The notes under the pieces are model-generated. The model did not search any database. It was not told where the DNA came from and worked only from the letters and a program-made list of their open reading frames with translations. DNA of 64,000 nucleotides, from contig VJWN01000002.1 of the NCBI GenBank assembly GCA_007644065.1, forward strand, positions 381,809 through 445,808, written 5' to 3'. Every line of letters starts with the position of its first letter. The first letter of the stretch is position 1. Shown piece after piece: positions 46,162 to 59,882 of the stretch. The position numbers and the translations under genes are program-made. Source of the stretch: Margaritispora aquatica (taxonomy: Eukaryota > Ascomycota > Leotiomycetes > Helotiales > Discinellaceae).

Positions 46162-46377
46162 TCAGAGACCGAAGTTCTCCACGGTTATATACTTGGCTTC
46201 CTTTCTCACCGGACACCCGGCACCATGATCAACATTCTTCTCGTTCGTCTCATGAAAGGGACAGGCCTTGTGACACCGGTTGAACCCCTTCCTGCAAGTG
46301 TTCCCGTACCTGTCAAAGACACAGCCTCCAAAAGTCCAGGGGCTGACTTCGAAACACATTATCGGCGCCAGTGACAT
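46162..46377 (-). CDS. Possible small Cys-rich ORF (uncertain)
   Basis: A 71-codon frame with six Cys, five of them in the series CVFDRYGNTC, CHKAC and AGCPVRK. Codon choice resembles the real genes nearby (mostly C/G third positions). There is no signal peptide at the first Met, but an acceptor-like AAG lies inside the 5' part, so it could be a terminal exon with the start further upstream. Nothing recognised matches it. Function is unknown and the call is weak. Confidence 0.2.
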   Translation of the reverse strand: MSLAPIMCFEVSPWTFGGCVFDRYGNTCRKGFNRCHKACPFHETNEKNVDHGAGCPVRKEAKYITVENFGL

Positions 46378-48499
46378 TGGCGACTTTCATTACTGAGAGA
46401 CATGTTCTTCTTCTTCTGGTCTTCCATTTGTGTCTCAAAGCATACGATATGTTTCTCCGTGATTTGAGTATGGCTTTGACGAGGCTTCGTAGCGGAGTTC
46501 TAGGCATTTGAGCAAGGACCGAGATCATCTCAGTGAAATGTGTGGTGGTTATCTTCAAGTGTTGTCCTGTCTTGATTGCTGAAGATGCGGCTGAAAAAGC
46601 CTTGGTTTGAGGTAGTTTCCCAGTAATCTTTGAGTCAAATGGCTCATAAGAATGATAAATTGTTGCAGACAGAATGAAGCCTTGGGGGTATGTTGAAAAG
46701 GCTCCGTAGATTCCTCATCGAGATCTCGAACACTTTGATCATCATACCATACTCTCAATTTTAGAGGCCAGATACATGTTTGCATAACGACAAGCATTGC
46801 ACTGGAAGTCAGCCAGAGAATGAAGCAGACGAGGGATTAACTGCCATCCTCCTTACTATGAATGAAATGTGCTCGTTGATGATCTTACTTCGAGATAACC
46901 TTGAAAAGACCTTGATCTTTTGGGCCTCTCCGCGAGGATGCCATTACAGACATAGATCGTCGAAACTTGACCAAAGACAAATTCTTCAAGTGTGCTTTCA
47001 TATCTATCTTTAAATCTGGGAATCTGGTGATTTTATTATCCTGCGACAACTTTCAGTGAAGAAGGTAATTGGGGCAAGATGCATTGCTGCTGTCAAATAA
47101 TCAAGACAGTGCCACATCTTCGTGCATTCTTTATGTTGTACATTGATTTCTATGAATAAGAGCAGTCTTGGGCGAGACTGCACCAACCTAAAAGTCCTGC
47201 TTGCTGTCTACGTAGGTAAGGTTGGTATGGAAAACGTGACTTCAATCCTCAAAAGACTTCTCGCTAATGCTCAAATGTTTAACAAGTAAAGGTATGATTT
47301 GATGTCGACTTCAACCTCAACCACTTCCGTCTGTCACGTCAGTCTAGAATTTCATTCAACACGTTCAACGCCCGACAACGCGCTCACTATCGATCAATCC
47401 AAGGTCATGACAGACAACAAAAACAAGAGATTTGCAGATGGCCCACCAGCAGCGAGAGCGGCAGCAGGAGCAGGAATATGTCACAAGAAGCAGAGGCGGT
47501 CCTACACTCCTACATTTGAGTACGTTACCGCCTTCGTATCTGTCTACTAGCAGAGTCAACGTCTTCACCAAACAAGGAAGCAGACGTGCAAGTCACTTTT
47601 CTCATTGGCGACGTGAGAAAGCCAACCAGAATTTCTCGTCCAGTAAGTTCCTGATAGCCCCGTTGTCTCTTACCAGCTTCCCCGTACCTCTTTTTCTATT
47701 TGAACTAGACACGACAGGTTCAGAGCGATGGCAAATCGCTTGCCTCGCCTCGCCTCGCCAGTATTCAACACTGCATCCAACAACCCAAGATTCATGGAAG
47801 GTCAGACGCAAAAAGACAATCTAAACGACACAAAACCCCGAGCCTTCCGATTCCTGGTTCAACACATGTATCGTGAGAAGCTCGCTCGTCCTGCTCCAGG
47901 ATATGCTGAAGGTTGCAATGCGATCGATATGTGATGGGACAGGAAGGGAAAAAGCGCCTGGGAGGAATGAGTGTGAGGTCATATCTCGTGCCCAAAGACA
48001 ACCGAACCGCTAGACTCTGTAGAGGAATTGAATTGGCTTCTGGTGTCAAGAATATAATGATTATGTGATGATGTTAGAGTTGGATGAGGATGGAATTACA
48101 ACATTACGTATACACAGGTTTGACAGGTGCGTGGTGTATGTATTTTGTTGAGAAGCTACCATACCTTCATCGATCACCCACCCGCCAGTTTAGCTGACAA
48201 GATCAATGAATTTGAATAGGAATCGAAAATCGGATTAATCAAATATCTTATTAATTCAAAGGTCATCTCATCAGACCTAACACCCAAGGTATCCTATGTT
48301 CAATCATAACACTCATACAATAATCAAACACAAACTCTGAACTCCATGCCCGCCAATCTGCAGCGAAGGGGGAAAAAACAAGCGCACCCCATCCAGGCCA
48401 ACCCAATGCATATTTTTCAGTTGCCTAACTGGTAACCACCCAATGCAATGCAATGCTCATTCACTCACGCACTCTCCCATTCCAACAAATGCACTTCTC

Positions 48500-51400
48500 T
48501 CAAATATCATTGTAATGACCCTCATACCCACCGTTATGCTCCGGCTGCCACGCACCACCTTCTTTAGCGTATGGGCTGTTGTTCCACTCCATGTTCTTCA
48601 GCCTTCTCTCTTTTTCGAACTCACCCCATCGCTTCATGGTGATCTTGGAGCTGTCGAACTCGCCCTCATACTCGATACCTGCCTTCTTGGTCTTCTCGCC
48701 AGCAGTCTTGCGTGTGTCGCCCCAAGAGAAGTCGTCGAATTTCCAGAATGCGTATGTTGGTAGGACGAAATTCCAGATGGGTAGGGAGAGCAAGTAGATG
48801 AACATCCAGACAACATACGACCATCGATGTGCAGTCAAGACAATGAGGATAGCTGGAAGACCAAGGATCAATGCCAAGAGTACAAGAGGAATGACCTGTG
48901 CAGTGTTGACAATCGAAGTGATGACTATTGGTATGTTAGCAAGATTCACTCCATAGGAGCATTACAACTTACTCAGATAAAAGGTAAAGGCAATGGCAGC
49001 AGGTAGCACCAGAGTACCAACAAGCTCAATACCCACAACAAACTGCATACTGAAGCAGAAGGTACCGCAAAGATCTCTTACAAGAACCAACTCCATAAGA
49101 TTGTGAACGGTACTGTTGATCCATCGACGTCTTTGAGACAGTAGAACGCTGAAAGTTTCTGGCACAGTAGTCTTGCAAACAGCCTGAGGAACGAAGACTT
49201 GCTTGCGCTTTGGGAAGGTCCGGAGCATGAGGGTAGACAAGTAACGATCTTCTCCTAGAAGAAGCAAGTTCTTCTTGTGGAGTGTATCGACGACGTTCTC
49301 GGAATAATGCTCAACCACATCGGGATTTGCGAGAATTGGAACCCAGAAATTCTGGCCACCCTTGGGCGCCTTGATTCGATACATGCAGAAACATCCTGGC
49401 AAGCAAGTAACACCACCAAAGACAGACTCGAATGACTTTGACAAGTGATGCGAGATAAAGTATTCGAAAACTTGAATGGCAGATACCCACGAAGCTCTCT
49501 TGTTCGCAATCTTGGTCTCGCCACAAAGACCCATAATTTCAGGATCTTTAACCATAGCAGATACCATGTGAGTCAAGCTGTCAGGGAATACCTTCGTATC
49601 GGCGTCAACCATGAGAACAACCTCGTAGAAGTCTGGAGAGATTCCAGTAACTTTCCATAGGCCGTTGAACATTTCGAATTCCAGCTCGGTCATGCGCTCG
49701 TCAAACATAACCTTTTGTAAGAAAGACATTAAAATAATTTGACTGTCACGTTTGCCTCTGTTTCCGGGTTTGCTTTTCGTGGCTTCGTCAGGGGTACCGC
49801 ATTTCACAATACACATCATGGGAACGCGTTGTTGTCTTTGTTGTGGGATGATTGAATCCGCACCGTAATCGTAGAAACCAGAATAGACCTTGGCCATATT
49901 GTGTCGCTTCGAGCCACTAGAGACCGCTACATATGAGAAGGCAGGAACTTCGTCTGGAGGAATTGAATGGTCCTTCATCATACTCAGGACAATATCTGGT
50001 GTTGACATAGTCTCGCCCTTTCCCTTGATGATACCATCACACACAACCAAGATTGTCTTGTGACTATTTGGATAATCAGTCGTAGCAACGGAGTCGAGAG
50101 TTGTACGGATACCGAGTTCACCCTCCGAGTAAGCGGTGACAAGACAGATGGCATGAGCAAGTGGATAACCAAATGGCTGAAAATCGGTAGGAGGTTGTGG
50201 TACAACTGCTTCATGGATAAAGCCTGAAAGACCACTGCTATCGTAGTCGCCAGCCATGCCACTCGATTCATTGCGTAGAAAGCTATTTCTGCTGGCATTT
50301 GGTTGTTTGAACATCGGGTTTGGTGGGAGCAGCGCCGCGGTGGAATTTTGGCTTGCCATCGTGGTGGGAAGTGGTCGGCCGACTCGAGAGACTCTGTTCT
50401 CTGTATATGGATTGGAGAAACGAGATGTCGTGGGCAAGAACACGCTTGTCCTCTTACTAACACGGTCTGAACCCGCAACTGTGCTCGAAGGGTCTCCAGC
50501 AATCCTCTGAGGCGCACGGTAGATATCTTCACTCCAGTCTTCAATTTGTTTAGCTCGCTTCTTCGGGATTGATGATTGCGAAGTTTTCCTAGCTCCATAC
50601 TTTCGACTTAAGAACCACTGGAAAACTAGTGCGAGGACGAACTTGGCTCCAACAATAGCGAGGATGAAGGCCAAAGATACGTAAAGAACAACCTTCGAAG
50701 CAATACATCCCACCGTCTCTGTATCCACGGAGCCAACCTTGATGATTTGCTCGAAACACTGGGCAATCCGTTTATCTTCTGCGGTTTGGAAGGAATGGGT
50801 GACATCTCGACCATGAACAGCAGCATTAGCAGCTGTATTGCGATTGCTCAATTCCGCAAATCGTGCAGGAACAGTGACCTCGGTTCCATTGAACCAGTTC
50901 AAGAGATCAAGATCAAGAACGTTTCCAGAATAAACCATCAAATTCCGTGAAGTGTTCTTGATATCGTCCCATGTAAAATATACCTCACCAGCACTCCTAA
51001 GACCATAAAATGCCGTTCGAGCATCAGCAATTGTGTGGCAAGAATAACCCAAGTAGTATTCCCATGTTTTGTTTGGGCTGCTTGATCCATCTTGGTTAAA
51101 GGTGCGGCATGGGAAATACCAAGCGAGGTCGTTGGCGGAATTTGTTGGCACATCTGAGTTTGGGCTTCGTGTAATCAAGTCCTTGCATTTGCCATTGACG
51201 TTCTGAAACAAGAAGCTTCCATCCTGGCCTCCATGCTTCTCTGGGAGATCATAAAGAATATTTGCCTGATCGGAAATACCCCTAGCTGCTGGATGGCGGG
51301 ATTCTGAAAGATCATATGCGCTTCCGTGAAAGATCATGTATCCAGAATCAACTTTGTTAACCCGGAGACGAAGGCCAGGTGTACCACATACCACGGCAGT

Positions 51401-52222
51401 GAAACCGAACGTGAGAAAACCCACGCAGCCCATAATAAACAGAATTATACTGATCAATCCCATTTTCTCTCTCCATGCACGTTGCTGAGCCCTGGCGGGT
51501 TTTCCAAAGCATTTGAGCACAAAGTCTGGGCACCAGAATGTGACAATAGCACAGTAAACATTCCATAAACTGGGAGGCTTCAAGGTGTCCAGTCGCTTTT
51601 GCAACTCTTTCTCCTCCTTCGTCATCTTCTCTGACCTATGTCTCTTCAACTTCGCCGGCTTTCGTGGACCACCACCAGCTTTCTCCGTTGAAGCCATGTC
51701 TTCAGGACCAACACCATGCCCCCTTCCACTCTTCTTCCGAGGAGGTGATACATCAGAATCAGCGTCTTGTGAACTTCGTAATGCCGAATTCTCCGTTGCT
51801 GTTGCATCCGCTTCTAACTCCTCCATTATTGGGTCGTTGCCAGTTGACGAAGGCAGAATCTCCATATTTGCAGCATGTTGACGGTAATGGTAATTCGGAT
51901 GGTCCCGGTCAATTCTATTCCTCTCAGGCTTGATCAAACTCCTCTTCCTCTGTATATCCCCAGCTCGCATTGCCAGCGGCGTCCGCGATCGATCCATCGC
52001 CAAGGGCTCAGTGGTTGGAACTGGAGAAAGTGGTGTCGGTAATGTTTCCGTCAAGGACGGTATTGACATCCCACGGTGCCGTCTAGTCGGTGATACTGGA
52101 GCAGCATTCACGGAGAAGTATCCGGTTTCTTCATCATTTGGATTTCTTCGTCGCACAGGAGAGCTGCGGTAGGTAGGTCGCGGAGACTCGTTGACGTCGG
52201 ACGAACGCTTTGGAAATGACAT
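48500..52222 (-). CDS. Class IV chitin synthase
   Basis: Two exons, 52222-48973 and 48924-48500, joined by a 48-bp intron (CTGA|TCATC), give 1224 aa, typical of class IV. A long Ser/Arg/Pro-rich cytoplasmic N-terminus (~1-225) is followed by two membrane-linked segments ([37 protein letters not shown]) flanking a region with a cytochrome b5-like extracytosolic part. The family 2 glycosyltransferase core contains [16 protein letters not shown], a GEDRYL motif (~990-995) and the product-site QRRRW (~1030-1034). The C-terminal transmembrane cluster precedes FSWGDTRK. All catalytic motifs are intact. It polymerises UDP-GlcNAc into chitin and exports it across the plasma membrane. In yeast the class IV enzyme Chs3 requires Chs4/Skt5; such an activator gene lies divergently at 56039. 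Confidence 0.96.
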
Positions 52223-55200
52223 GTTTCTGCGAGGAATGCAGAGTCAGTATGGGATTCCAGAACTTTTCTCTAGTCGCTGCTAGGACTTCGCCAGCTGTTT
52301 GTTTCAATGTCGTTCGACCCGTCAAAATAAATAAAGTGCTTGGTTGGTCATACGTTGCCCATGCGGTCTGCTTTTGAGGACTAACGGCAACGTAACAATC
52401 GATATGGCAAAGGGGTGGAAGTAAACATACAACTATATAAAAGCAGAAAAGCAGAAGGATGTTCTCAATCCTAATGGCACCAGGTGTTTGTTGTGGATGT
52501 TCCACCCCTGCTCATATAATAGAGCGGGGATTCCGTTCCTTGGTCGACGAGCAAGACAATACCTGGTAAATGGAAAAACGAAGTCGCACCTGCGTCGCCG
52601 ATATAAATCGTCACAAGGCGTTGAAGCAGCTTACTCAGGATTGAAGCGTCGTGGCCTTGGATGACTTTGCAAAGAACGATTGACAAAGTTGACCTTTGCG
52701 ACAGCGCTGGAGGAAAGGTAAGAATTGATTGATATTCCCGTCACTGTGATTCTTGCACCTCACTTCGAAAGCGACCGGAATGGCAAAAGAAATGCCTTTG
52801 CTTCTTTTCGAACGAGCGTTGACCTGTCAAAATGTCCCCCAAAAACCAGATGACAGGATGATGGTTTTGGTTTCTCAAGAGGTGGATGTGTTGGTGATAA
52901 TGTCCGGGCAAGATCAAATCTTGGATGGAAAGCCAAGGATTGCCACTGACTGCATAAATCCAGATGTGAAAGGGACACACAAGTTTAGTGTGTTTTGGTA
53001 AAATCGGTGGGTTTGATTTGGTGGCTGCCATGGGACCATGGGGTGGTGGTGGCATGACCACCCCTGGAAGAGCAGCGAGATTATGGATTATTTTTTTGAT
53101 GGGGGGTCCAGGCTGGAGGTCTGGAGGTTTGAGGCGAAAAACATGCCAGGTGGGATTCACGAGTTCAATCCACAGGCGTCCACGGGTTGTCTCGTACGTA
53201 GGTAGGTACGGGCTACAGATCGACTTCTAGCGTTGCCATGGCGGCTGGCGCTGGCGAAGTGTCTAAAAATACTGGTTCCCCCGGAGATTCGAGATCTTCA
53301 TCCAGGGGTTGGTCAGGGATCTGTCTTTCATAATGGACCAGAAAATCCAGAAAACCCCCCCAAATCCACCATATCTCGAGACTCTCTCTGCCATCACGAG
53401 AATTGCCTATTAACAAATCCGTGTGCATCATTACGAGTATGACGGTTGGGAAAAGGTACATCGGGTTGACACTGCTCAATACATTCGTTTTAATGTACAG
53501 TATGCATCCATTCCATTTCGATACGAAGCACGATCCTTGCTTGATGTTGACTAAGTAAGTCAGGTTGTGTGGCGCATTAGTGAATACGAGATGGACAAAG
53601 TCACCAAACGCCTTCAAAGAAATGGAAATGGAAAATGGAAAATGGAAAATGTGCTTACGAAAGGCAGTAGGGACGTCACAACAAAGCATCTGTAATAATC
53701 ATCACCCCCCAGGACAATTAGGTAAGGTACTGTATGGTTAAGCATACAGTGCCTTAAAGTGAAAGATTTTATCGGATTTCGGAGCCAAGATCAGACCAGA
53801 TCAGACCACCTCCAATAAACAATAATGATTTTCCCTTGCCTGTCACATTTTAAGATTGTCGTGATTTGGATGAAGCGGAAGAATTCAATGCTCTGCTATG
53901 CGGTTCGCATTCAATTCGTTTAGTCCACCAATGCTGACAATACTGTCAATGCTAGCAAGAGGCTTACATTCATGACCTATTCTATTGAGAGCTATAGTAA
54001 GCAAAGAATATAATACGTTTGCTTAAACAAAAGCCCTATGATTCTCGCTTCTCGAAGATTAAAGATTGATGGGCTTTACTGTCTTGACTATCTTTGTCAG
54101 CATAGCATTGTCTTCGTCAAAAGACACTTAGCTCAGTGGAATTCGAGGCGCAGTGAAAGCCAGCCAAAGATTCGTAAGTTTCGCTTTTCTCCAACAATCA
54201 CTGATGATGTAGCAAGCCCTTTTACGTCATCAGGATCAATGACTGGCTGCTTGTCTGTATAGGATTGTTGGAAATTTCCTGGGCTTTAGCCTATTCGATG
54301 AAGGAGGAGAAATTGGACCTTGCACATATATCCATTTAGAAGTGTTTTCTATGTTGTGTTAACTGTCAGATCGGCGTTACTTGCAAAATTTCAGTTGCTT
54401 TCAGAGTGCCCAATTTGTTGCACCTATTTTTTTGGCACTTGTGATATATATGCACCAAGGATTCAGAATATGATGTTTGTGTTGTACTTGTGTTATACTT
54501 GGGGTATATAGTCCTGGAAGGTTTCTCTGCCGAAATGCAAATAGCTCATTGAGACACCAGTACAAATAGGCTTTAGCTTGTAATGTGGCAAACCCACTTC
54601 CTACCTGAGGTAGTCCCACTCCTCATTATTGGCGGCAAATGCCTTTCTTCCTCGCTGCGGTTATATCTTGGTCGGATATCTTCGAGAAGACACCAAGAAG
54701 GCGGCCCCAGTTCTGGGTTGAACAATAAGGTAGGAAAGCTAGAAACTCTTTTGTAGCGACGCGACCCCTGAAATCATAAACCACTTCTTTTGAGGTAATC
54801 TTACAAAATCCTTCGTCAATAGTTTTGCAACTGTTGATCAAGTACCTTTGTACCACAAATACGGCACAGCATTCCCACAACTTGCCGGGCCCTGCTCCTG
54901 TCCTGTCCTATCCTGTCCTGTCCATCGTGCATAAAAGGCTGTCATTTACCCTGCAAGATCCGGAGAACCTGGTTCGAATCAAGCCGTGCTTGGAAGACTC
55001 TTGGAATATCAGAGCACCAAATATTGTTTGTTGACTTTGTCATTGATTATCAAAGCTGTTCAATCTCGAGAGTACTAGTGATTGCAAGTTCTTCAAGGGA
55101 GTTGACTTGGGCCTATTGGTAAGGAAACGGACAACGGTGTCGAGAAGACACATCGTTAACGACCGTCCCCATTGTGATCAGTGAGCAACAAACGGTCGTT

Positions 55201-56038
55201 CGACGTTTTTGTTTGACCCGCCTCGCTCCAACATTTTGGTTCCTGCTCCCTCCCTGCCTTCCACGCTCCGTGTGTTCCTTTGGCAGATCTGCATTCCTGA
55301 CATATTCATTGCGGAATTCGTCACCATCTTCCACTACCACTCGAGCTTCTTCTTCGACGATCAAGTCTTCAAATACGACACCATTGTCCGTATTTGCCTC
55401 AATCCATTGTGGAGTCTCTTCCAAAAGCAATCACTCGCAGGCAAGTACGAATTGGCCAGTGCTGTTTCTCCGTACTGCCTTGCAAGGATTGTGACCGCTG
55501 ACCATCACTGTGTGAAACAGAGTCTTATACTACCACACCACTGATCGTGTACCACATCTGCAGCTCGTGCGAGAAGATGCTCTGTTGACGTCCGTTTGAC
55601 TCTGATTGTCCCTCTTCTGCGAACTGAGACTCACTCTCGAAATCGAAGGACAAATTGCACGGATTCCATCGAAATAACTGACACCAGTGCTACGGATTCG
55701 ACCGGACGTACATACCAAACCTGGAGTCAGGGAACCAGTGAATTGGAAACACTTCCTCCGACCTTTGCCTTATGAGCAGACACGCGGACTCTCTTTCTCT
55801 CTCTTGGAGTGTTAAATCGAACTTTTGAACTCTGTGCCTGTGGTATTTGGTCAGTGGTAGTTGAAGAGGTATCGAAAAATCAGAATTGCACCCCGCCAAA
55901 ATACCTGCGCAACCATCTATCACCACCACCAACCTCGGCCACGTTGCTTTTTGACGTTCGACGTGCAGGGATTTCTGGGCGCACGTCTGGGGCTTGAGTC
56001 CTCGTCACATCTTTTTGGTGATCGAAACGAATTGCGCG
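52223..56038. other. Shared divergent region, chitin synthase IV / Skt5-like activator
   Basis: 3.8 kb between two divergent start codons. Frames of 60-158 codons (for example 53213-53689 minus) have no domain signature. A simple repeat lies at 53621-53651. A tRNA T-loop-like TTCGAAT near 54973 lacks a paired stem. 55200-55990 is pyrimidine-rich with several upstream ATGs and probably forms the activator leader. Confidence 0.5.
53621..53651 (+). repeat. AATGGAAA-type simple repeat
   Basis: Four near-identical 7-8 bp units in the chitin synthase/activator intergenic region. Confidence 0.75.
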
Positions 56039-58275
56039 ATGGCGACCCCGTCAGCTCCAGAAGCTGTCAGTAGAATTCCGTTGGAGCCCCGAAATTCATC
56101 ACCAATATACCCAAGAAATGGCGATTTCAAGGAAAACTCCCCGACCAGCCCTCGAAAACAACTGCCAAATATTCCTCTTCCTGCCACAAGCCGGATACAA
56201 AGTGAGCCAAAGTCTCCAGTCAAAATCAACGCACGCTCGGAAGACTGGCCACCACATGCGTCAAGTGGTGTAATTGAGAACAGTGAAGGACGATATCAGG
56301 AGAGCCCAATGGATCAGCCGCGTGATAGATCTGAGAATTATGATCGATCAGAACCTGTAATGCCAATACCTGTTACTCACGACTTGCCATATCGGCCAAG
56401 CTACAACTCACAAGGAAAGGAGCATGTACAGCAACCGCAGCCTGCGTTTCTTTCTCAGGGAAATGGGAACAGAACTCCATCTGGTGGTTCATTAAGCAAT
56501 CTTCAGAGTCCAAATCGCGGGAGTACCAGCTACATAGACGAGAACAGCAATAGAGAGGAGGAGCAAATTCCTGATGTCCCTAGATTTCACTATCATCACC
56601 AAGCTACACTCTCGGAAAGCGGTCTTGATCGAATTCGTACACCTGGGCAAAATGTAAACCGTGGCTCAAATATGGTGGACGCTGGGCAATCTATTGGTCG
56701 ACACTTGACACCAACGTCGCAAATGGCACGAGGTACTCCCATTCAACGTCCTCACTCGACATATTCTGATTTGGGCTCAAGAGGGCGCTCTCCTGTTGGC
56801 CATTTACCTGGATCGCCAAACTGGGGAGGCCGAGCACCATCAGCAGGCTCCAGAGGTTCTTATGACAATCGACCTATGTCATATATTGACCTTGCAAATG
56901 TATCGTATCCTCAACCATCACCAGCTGGCATTTCTCTGGACAACTCTGAGCTGAGATCGGCAGTAGGGAACAACGCATCTCTACTAAGCATGAGTAAAAC
57001 AATCGAAATGTATCGTCAAAATGTGAAGAAAGTCAATAACGCGGAAGCTCAATACACCTTTGCCATCATGCTAATCGAGGCCGCACAAAAAGCAGGACCA
57101 GGTTCAGAGAATGGAACTTTACCTCGAAAGTTAAGTCCTAAACCTGGAAGCCGAGATGCTGGTAGCCCCCACACCGAAAATGGCCCACAATCTGGACCAG
57201 AGCTTTTGGCTGAAGCGAAGAGTCTGTTACAGAAGCTTGCAGATCGAAGCTATCCATACGCACAATACTACCTTGCTGATGGATATGCATCGGGGTTATT
57301 CAATAAAGGAAAAGAGGATTACAATACAGCATTTCCACTTTTCGTTGCTGCTAGCAAGCACGGTCATGCGGAATCAGGATACCGAGCTGCTCTATGCTAT
57401 GAGTTTGGATGGGGATGCAGGAAAGATTTTGCCAAAGCTGTCCAGTTTCTCAGACAATCAGCATCAAAGAACCACCCAGGCGCCATGACTCGCCTTGGTC
57501 GAGCATGCTTGTCTGGCGAAATGGGACCTCAACAATACCGCGAAGGCTTGAAATGGCTTAAGAGAGCGACGGAGTCCGCAGATCATCAATACAACGAAGC
57601 TCCATTTCGTCTAGGACTCCTGTACGAAGAGGGTTATGGAGATGATTTATTTCAGGACCAGACTTATGCAGCACAGTTGTTCACCCAAGCTGCTGACCTT
57701 GGGAATGCCGAGTCTTGCTATCGAATGGGAGATGCTTATGAACATGGCAAACTCTCGTGTCCCCGTGATCCGGCTCTGAGCGTTCATTTCTATACTGGTG
57801 CTGCTCAGATGGGACATCCAGCAGCCATGATGGCTCTGTGTGCATGGTATATGGTTGGCGCTCCGCCCGTCCTTGATAAAGATGAGAACGAAGCCTACGA
57901 GTGGGCAAAGAAAGCTGCGGAAGCTGGTATGAACACTTCCTTAACCATTATTCGCATGACAACAACTAACAGATCACAGGTCTCGTGAAAGCCGAATATG
58001 CAGTAGGATACTTTACTGAAATGGGCATTGGCTGCCGACGAGATCCACTCGAAGCCAACGTCTGGTATGTGAAGGCAGCAGAAGGTGGTGATGCGCGAGC
58101 AAAGCACCGTCTTGCTGCTATTCGTGCCGCGGCCAGTGGTGGTGTCGCGATGGATGTGGCACCACCCAGGAGCAATGGCAAAATTAAGAAGAGTAGCAGT
58201 GGCCTTGAGAAGACCGAGAAGGTTACCAAGGCAGAAAAGAAGGGCAAGGACGACAAGGACTGCATTGTCATGTGA
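56039..58275 (+). CDS. Chitin synthase activator, Skt5/Chs4-like, with SEL1 repeats and C-terminal CaaX box
   Basis: Two exons, 56039-57926 and 57980-58275, give 727 aa. The frame is also open to an ATG at 55994, giving 15 more residues. A Pro/Ser/Asn-rich disordered N-terminus (~1-320) precedes about seven SEL1-like repeats. These include YPYAQYYLADGYASGLFNKG, HAESGYRAALCYEFGWGCRK, HPGAMTRLGRACLSGEMG, AESCYRMGDAYEHGKLSC and, across the intron, LVKAEYAVGYFTEMGIGCRR. The tail is Lys/Ser-rich and ends in CIVM, a farnesylation-type CaaX box, so membrane anchoring is expected. Yeast Chs4/Skt5 has the same design and activates and localises Chs3 at the neck. Its position divergent to the class IV synthase fits that role but does not prove it. 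Confidence 0.93.
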
Positions 58276-59882
58276 GGAAGCCTTTTCGTTCGGGTGTGTT
58301 CTCGAAAGAAGAACCTGGGTGCCGAGTTACCAAAAGATGTGCGACAAGAGTGGATCTCACTGTAAATATGAAAAAGCATTGCGAGGAACGGCCAAGAGAG
58401 AGATGGGGAGGGAGATGGCGTGATTAAGTAGGCAGGCGTTTTGATTGCATTTCTGGAGTTCAAGTGGTTGTGTGGATGGTCAGGTCAGTTGGTCACATAA
58501 ACAGCATTGGCATGGATAGCATGGCATGGCATGGTGGTGGTTCCGACTTTTTCATTGCATCTTTGAGAGGATCAGCATGAGCGTGAAACACACTCTACCT
58601 GGGAGTGGTACCCGGACTGGAAATGGAAATGAAAATGAAAATGGGTCGGAATTGGTGAGCGAGCATTGATGGTTCAGTTCAGTTCAGCGGGTAGTGCATT
58701 CTTTGTATGGTAGTGAAAGAGAGCGTATGGGGGCTTTAAGGGGCGTGAGGAAGGGCGAGTTAAACATAGGGGAGGTGAATGAACGGGGGAGGAGGAGTGA
58801 GTGAGTAAGTAAGTAGGTGTGGGTGAGTGTGTGATACGAATAGATAAAACAGCATCTGAAGCCTAAGCGTAGTCGTAAGCGTAAGCGTAGTAGTAATGAG
58901 AATGAGAATCAAATGAGAATCAAACGAGAATGAGAAAACGATCCCTCTGTAAATAAAGCTGAAAAGGGTTGCTTGATGATTGATTCTTGCATGATTGTAT
59001 GATTGTACGATTATATGATTACATGTCGTCTTGGGATTTTTCCTTCCTTCCTCCCTACCCGCCTACCTACTCACCCACCTAGTAAGTCAGTCTTACAAGT
59101 TACAATTTGAAAGTTGAAAGTTGAAAGTTGAAAAACAAATACAAATACGAAAACACGCCAGCAATTACTCTTTCTCCACGTCTCTTCATGGTACTCACTA
59201 CCGTCTATACTCGATATCCTCCACCTACCTACTTTCGCTCTCTCACACCAATATCAGTTCATCAGTCACCAGTCACCGGTCATCAGTCAACAATCAATCA
59301 AGCAGTCTTGAAATTGAAATCGCAATTGCAGATTAAGTTCATCTTGATTCGTCAATCGATACATACATAGATACCTATATAGCCATATCCGTATCTGTAT
59401 CTGTATCCACGCCCTTGTCCATCATCCATACATCCATCATGTCCGTCCTTCATCACATTCATCCATAAATCCATACCTACATACCTAGTCTATGCAAGAT
59501 ACCCAACACTCCTCATACAAAACCAAAAACCCTGTACTTCATAAAAATAAATAAATACTGTACTGTAGTCAAAGCCAAGAAGGCGACATAAATGCAGGCA
59601 GGGTAAGAATGATGACATAATGAGAACTTCATGTTTGTCATAACATGATATGAGAGTAAAAAAGGCAAGCAGATTGTGGTATCTAAATATATGCGCCCAG
59701 AAAGAAGAAAGAAATCTGGGACTCCATTCCGTCCCAACGTGAATAGGTAAGAACCTCACTATTCAACCATCCCATATCTCTTCCATACAACCCATCACCC
59801 ACCCATCCCAAAGCCCGGGATCATTCAGTAAAATCGTAAGGTAAAAATAAAGAAAACAATCAAATAAACGCCTCTATTGTCA
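58276..59882. other. Intergenic, convergent 3' flanks with simple repeats
   Basis: 3' regions of the activator gene (+) and the CRZ1-like gene (-). It contains ATGGCATGGC repeats near 58520-58535, (GTAA)n and GAGAATGA repeats at 58795-58940, and pyrimidine-rich blocks. No convincing coding frame is present. Confidence 0.5.
58795..58940 (+). repeat. Cluster of GTAAG / GCGTAA / GAGAATGA short repeats
   Basis: Successive 4-10 bp direct repeats in a 145-bp stretch with no coding frame. Likely low-complexity 3' UTR or spacer. Confidence 0.6.

Larger units (their letters stand above)
44411..48499. other. Long intergenic region, repeat-bearing
   Basis: 4.1 kb without a convincing gene. It begins with the GH17 promoter. 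It then holds simple repeats at 45017-45065, 45409-45420 (run of C), 45551-45574 and 45902-45931. A 71-codon Cys-containing minus frame at 46162-46377 and frames at 47299-47934 are the only candidates, all weak. The last 0.4 kb is probably the 3' flank of the chitin synthase gene. Confidence 0.5.

Noticed and set aside
47299..47934. Overlapping plus frames of 68-130 codons
   Set aside because: Low complexity (QQRERQQEQE-like, repeated CGCCT) and no shared frame or domain.
53213..53689. 158-codon minus frame in the chitin synthase/activator gap
   Set aside because: No domain and unusual composition; spans a simple repeat.
54965..54985. TTCGAAT resembling a tRNA T-loop
   Set aside because: Flanking CCTGG and CAAGC do not pair and no acceptor stem or anticodon arm is present.
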